Part shown: piece by piece, positions 61,156-64,000 of the stretch
Numbering within the stretch: the first letter of the stretch is position 1
How the letters are laid out: every line of letters begins with the position of its first letter
Source of the DNA: Paenibacillus albus
Lineage (GTDB): Bacteria; Bacillota; Bacilli; Paenibacillales; Paenibacillaceae
Length of the DNA: 64,000 nucleotides
Direction: 5' to 3'
Assembly: GCF_003952225.1 (NCBI RefSeq)
Contig: NZ_CP034437.1
Span: 1,812,501-1,876,500 of the forward strand
Made by a program: the position numbers and the translations under genes
Notes under the pieces: generated by a model
Seen by the model: the letters and a program-made list of their open reading frames with translations, nothing else
Told to the model about the DNA's origin: nothing
Database searches by the model: none

Positions 61156-62235
61156 ATGCGTATGGTGTTCCGCTGGTATGGAGCCGGCAATGATACGGTT
61201 ACTTTACGGCAGATTAAGCAAATTCCAGGCGTGGAAGGCATCGTCTGGGCGCTGCACGATGTGCCGGCTGGTGAAGAGTGGCCGATGGATAAGATCATAG
61301 CGTACAAGGAAGAAGCTGATCGGTATGGCCTGCACCTTGAGGTTGTTGAGAGCGTGAATGTCCACGAGGACATTAAGCTCGGTCTGCCGTCGCGTGATGG
61401 TTACATCGAGAACTATAAGCGGACGATTGCAAAGTTGGCGGGAGTCGGAGTCAAAACCATCTGCTACAACTTCATGCCGGTGTTCGACTGGGTTCGTACG
61501 GACTTGTTCAAAGAGATGGCGGACGGCTCGACGGCGCTGTTCTACGAGAAGGCGAAGGTCGATCAGATGGATCCGGCGGAGCTTGTGAACCGGATTGCGA
61601 ATGATGTAAACGTGACGATGCCGGGCTGGGAGCCGGAGCGGCTGAGGCAGCTGGCGCCTTTGTTCGAGAAGTATAAGTCCGTCTCGGAGGAGGATTTGTG
61701 GGGGAATCTGCAATACTTCCTGGAGCAAATTATCCCTGTTGCGGAGCAGTACGATATACGGATGGCGATTCATCCGGACGATCCGCCGTGGCCGATCTTT
61801 GGGCTGCCGCGCATTATGACGGGGCAAGCGAGCATTCGCAGGCTGCTGGGGCTGGTGGATAGTCCGTACAACGGCGTGACGCTGTGCAGCGGTTCACTCG
61901 GGGCGAACCCGGACAATGACATTGTTGCGATGGTTCATGAGTTCAAAGGGCGTATTCCATTCGCGCATATTCGCAATGTTCGCGTATATGACAATGGCGA
62001 CTTCATCGAGACGTCGCATCGCACGGAGGATGGGACGGTTAACATCGCGGGCATCGTGCGTGCCTACTACGAGAGCGGTTTTACCGGCTATGCGCGGCCC
62101 GATCATGGACGGCATATCTGGGATGAGCAGTGCCGCCCGGGCTACGGGCTGTACGACCGGGCGCTCGGCATTATGTATCTGTGGGGCGTCTGGGATTCGA
62201 TGCGCGCGGCGGAAAGGAGCGGGAGCGGGGCATGA
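61156..62235 (+). CDS. uxuA: Mannonate dehydratase
   Basis: A 359-residue TIM-barrel enzyme converting D-mannonate to 2-keto-3-deoxygluconate. [20 protein letters not shown] at the N-terminus, [16 protein letters not shown] and [12 protein letters not shown] are UxuA signatures with metal-binding His, Cys and Asp residues. AGGGAGGG precedes ATG. It processes glucuronate freed by AguA after isomerisation and reduction. Overlaps the next gene by 4 bp. Confidence 0.95.
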   Translation: MRMVFRWYGAGNDTVTLRQIKQIPGVEGIVWALHDVPAGEEWPMDKIIAYKEEADRYGLHLEVVESVNVHEDIKLGLPSRDGYIENYKRTIAKLAGVGVKTICYNFMPVFDWVRTDLFKEMADGSTALFYEKAKVDQMDPAELVNRIANDVNVTMPGWEPERLRQLAPLFEKYKSVSEEDLWGNLQYFLEQIIPVAEQYDIRMAIHPDDPPWPIFGLPRIMTGQASIRRLLGLVDSPYNGVTLCSGSLGANPDNDIVAMVHEFKGRIPFAHIRNVRVYDNGDFIETSHRTEDGTVNIAGIVRAYYESGFTGYARPDHGRHIWDEQCRPGYGLYDRALGIMYLWGVWDSMRAAERSGSGA

Positions 62236-63116
62236 TTGAGATGATAAGTTCAGCGGCAAGGTCGAAAAACATTCCAAAGCATGACAATCTGCGTGGCAAA
62301 GTCGCGGTTGTTACCGGAGGCAGCGGCGTGCTTTGCTCTGCGATGGCGATCGAGCTGGGCAGGCAAGGCATGAAGGTCGCGATTCTGAATCGCACGGAGG
62401 AGAAAGGGCTTGCTGTGGCGGATGCAATTGTCGCTGATGGCGGCACGGCGATTGCAGTTGTTTGCGACGTCTTGGACGCTTCCAGTGTGGAGGCAGCAGC
62501 TGCGCTAGTTAGAGAGGAGCTTGGCGACTGCCATCTCTTGATTAATGGTGCAGGCGGCAACCATCCCGAGGGGACAACGACGAATGAGACGTTCAAGCCA
62601 GAGGACCTCGGCCAGCCGGACCTTCGGACGTTCTTTGACTTGACGCAGGATGGCTTTGGCTACGTATTCGATTTAAACTTCCGCGGCACGCTGCTGCCGA
62701 CGCAGGTATTTGCGAAGCAGATGCTGGGCAAGGAAGGCGCTTCGGTCATTAATATCTCTTCGATGAGCGCACCGAGCCCGATGACGAAGGTGCCTGCTTA
62801 CAGCGCTGCCAAGGCCGCGATTGACAACTTCACGCAGTGGCTTGCGGTGCACATGGCGGAAGCGGGCATTCGAGTGAATGCAATCGCGCCGGGTTTCTTC
62901 TTGACCGAGCAGAACCGGAAGCTGCTCATCCGCGAGGATGGCGCGTTAACCGAGCGCTCTAACAAAATCATCACGCATACGCCAATGCGCCGCTTCGGCA
63001 AGCCGGACGATCTGATCGGCACGCTCGTGTGGCTCGCAGACGACGCAGTGTCCGGGTTTGTCACTGGCATAACAGTGCCGGTGGACGGCGGGTTTATGGC
63101 ATATGCCGGCGTTTAA
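62232..63116 (+). CDS. SDR family D-mannonate/fructuronate oxidoreductase
   Basis: A 294-residue short-chain dehydrogenase. [12 protein letters not shown] forms the nucleotide loop, NGAGGN follows, and the active site has SSMSAPSP with YSAAK. The C-terminal [17 protein letters not shown] is typical of SDR-type D-mannonate oxidoreductases that replace the long-chain UxuB in Bacillus relatives. It should reduce fructuronate to mannonate for UxuA. ATG 62232 overlaps the uxuA stop codon, so expression is coupled. Uronate isomerase (UxaC) and KDG kinase are not in the window. Confidence 0.88.
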   Translation: MIEMISSAARSKNIPKHDNLRGKVAVVTGGSGVLCSAMAIELGRQGMKVAILNRTEEKGLAVADAIVADGGTAIAVVCDVLDASSVEAAAALVREELGDCHLLINGAGGNHPEGTTTNETFKPEDLGQPDLRTFFDLTQDGFGYVFDLNFRGTLLPTQVFAKQMLGKEGASVINISSMSAPSPMTKVPAYSAAKAAIDNFTQWLAVHMAEAGIRVNAIAPGFFLTEQNRKLLIREDGALTERSNKIITHTPMRRFGKPDDLIGTLVWLADDAVSGFVTGITVPVDGGFMAYAGV

Positions 63117-63137
63117 GATGGAGTGCGGAGGGCGACG

Positions 63138-63932
63138 ATGACGGAGAATGTGCGTATTCGTGATGTCATTGAAGCGTTAGGTGGTCCTGTGGGTACGGAC
63201 GTCTTGCGCTTCGGGGATCCCGATGAGATCGTGACCGGCATCGCTGTGACGTTCACGGCGTCGCAGCAGGTGCTGGAGCAAGCTCATCGCAGAGGCTTGA
63301 ATTTGATTATTTCGCATGAGGGGCTGTTCTATAGCTATCATCACCAGCCGCATGAGAAGCTGGCCGAGATCAAGGATCCTGTTTACGAAGCTAAGCTGCG
63401 CACGATTGCCGAGCATCGGTTAGCGGTCTATTGCTATCACGATGGTCTGCATCGGCAGAGGATCGACGGCATTATGGAAGGGATCCTGGCGGAATTAGGC
63501 TGGGACGCCTATGTGCAGGAGCACGAACGTGCGGCTTCCGTAGTCGAGCTCCCGCTATGTACCGTAGCCGAGCTGGCAGAAGAGCTGAAGCGTAAGCTAG
63601 GCATCAGACATGTGCGTGCTGCCGGCGACTTGACGATGACATGTCGGCGAGTCGGTGTGTTAGTTGGCTTTCGCGGAGGCGGGGAAGTAGCGATTCCGCT
63701 CTTCGAGCGGCATCAGCTCGATGCCATCGTGTACGGCGAAGGGCAAGAGTGGGAGACGCCGGAGTATGTGCGCGATGCGTGTTACGGAGGCAAGGCGCGA
63801 GCGCTTCTTGTGCTCGGCCATCTCGAGAGTGAGCAGCCGGGAATGAAATGGTTAGCGAAGCAGCTCGGCGGCCGGTTCCCGAATGTGCCGGTTCAGTATA
63901 TGCCGGTGGATTCGTTGTTTACGGTATTGTAG
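63138..63932 (+). CDS. Nif3-like dinuclear metal-centre protein
   Basis: A 264-residue DUF34/NIF3 protein. Metal-binding residues appear in LIISHEGLFYSYHHQPH, VYCYHDGLHRQ and, near the end, LVLGHLESE. NIF3 is widespread and its role is unclear; some members act as GTP cyclohydrolase-like or nucleotide-binding proteins. Lying 21 bp behind the SDR gene it forms the end of the uronate operon, so a metabolic repair role or a substrate-linked role is possible. ATG 63138 has GCGGAGGG at 6 nt. Confidence 0.87.
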   Translation: MTENVRIRDVIEALGGPVGTDVLRFGDPDEIVTGIAVTFTASQQVLEQAHRRGLNLIISHEGLFYSYHHQPHEKLAEIKDPVYEAKLRTIAEHRLAVYCYHDGLHRQRIDGIMEGILAELGWDAYVQEHERAASVVELPLCTVAELAEELKRKLGIRHVRAAGDLTMTCRRVGVLVGFRGGGEVAIPLFERHQLDAIVYGEGQEWETPEYVRDACYGGKARALLVLGHLESEQPGMKWLAKQLGGRFPNVPVQYMPVDSLFTVL

Positions 63933-63935
63933 GGG

Positions 63936-63984
63936 AGGCTGTTTCGTAAGTCACATGAGGTGTGGCTTGCGAGGCGGCTTTTTT
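63936..63984 (+). terminator. Terminator of the aldouronate/uronate operon
   Basis: A long stem of about 19 pairs, many G-T (AGGCTGTTTCGTAAGTCAC with GTGGCTTGCGAGGCGGCTT), is followed by TTTT. The last 16 bases of the window hold nothing recognisable. Confidence 0.8.
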
Positions 63985-64000
63985 GACTCTCAGCACTGCC

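Overview
The window looks like chromosomal DNA of a Paenibacillus-type Firmicute (Paenibacillaceae). This rests on strong AGGAGG ribosome sites, an rRNA operon followed by a long tRNA array, an aldouronate (glucuronoxylan) locus with LplA/LplB/YtcP-type uptake and a YesN/YesM-type two-component pair, Asn/Thr-rich linkers behind lipoprotein cysteines, and two copies of an intergenic repeat with CTAACGAAC-like ends. The genus is an inference from gene content; no phage, insertion sequence or CRISPR array was seen.

Layout. 1-2753: 3' part of a 23S rRNA gene, no 5S gene after it, 12 tRNA genes and a terminator. 2754-8783: sugar ABC importer plus a GH78-like glycosidase, preceded by CcpA/LacI-type operator candidates. 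8841-9979: xanthine phosphoribosyltransferase and an SRPBCC protein. 9997-15820: membrane protein, two divergent GntR regulators, then a four-gene oxidative module (acid-sugar dehydratase, SDR dehydrogenase, SMP-30 lactonase, PhyH dioxygenase). 15987-18373: small secreted protein, DUF805 protein, unknown protein, methyltransferase. 18424-18609: intergenic repeat copy A. 18706-23117: RNA-repair locus with two overlapping WYL regulator genes divergent from an RlaP-type nucleotidyltransferase and RtcB ligase. 23439-28579: cell-wall amidase, OatA-type acyltransferase, 73-residue protein, MFS exporter. 28984-35520: nucleoside importer (BMP lipoprotein, ATPase, two permeases), DeoR/SorC regulator and DeoC. 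35631-35807: repeat copy B. 35818-38755: XRE-cupin regulator divergent from threonine catabolism genes kbl and a tdh-like gene. 38843-41202: DinB, QueF, MFS. 41407-48460: an 1855-residue modular surface protein followed by a GT2-TPR glycosyltransferase. 48623-63932: DinB protein and the aldouronate locus (GH43, lplA, lplB, ytcP, yesN, yesM, GH8, GH67 aguA, uxuA, an SDR mannonate/fructuronate oxidoreductase, Nif3).

How it fits together. The aldouronate locus imports glucuronic-acid-decorated xylo-oligosaccharides, removes the side group (GH67), trims the chain (GH8, GH43) and begins uronate catabolism (UxuA plus the SDR), apparently under the two-component pair and carbon catabolite control. 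The nucleoside cluster brings in (deoxy)nucleosides and splits deoxyribose 5-phosphate with DeoC. The 12-15.8 kb module has the enzymes of a non-phosphorylating sugar oxidation up to a keto-deoxy acid, but with a dioxygenase where an aldolase would be expected and a clear FCD-GntR operator in front. The RNA-repair locus, the dioxygenase-ended module and the ABB-ABB surface protein are the strongest leads for something not well described.
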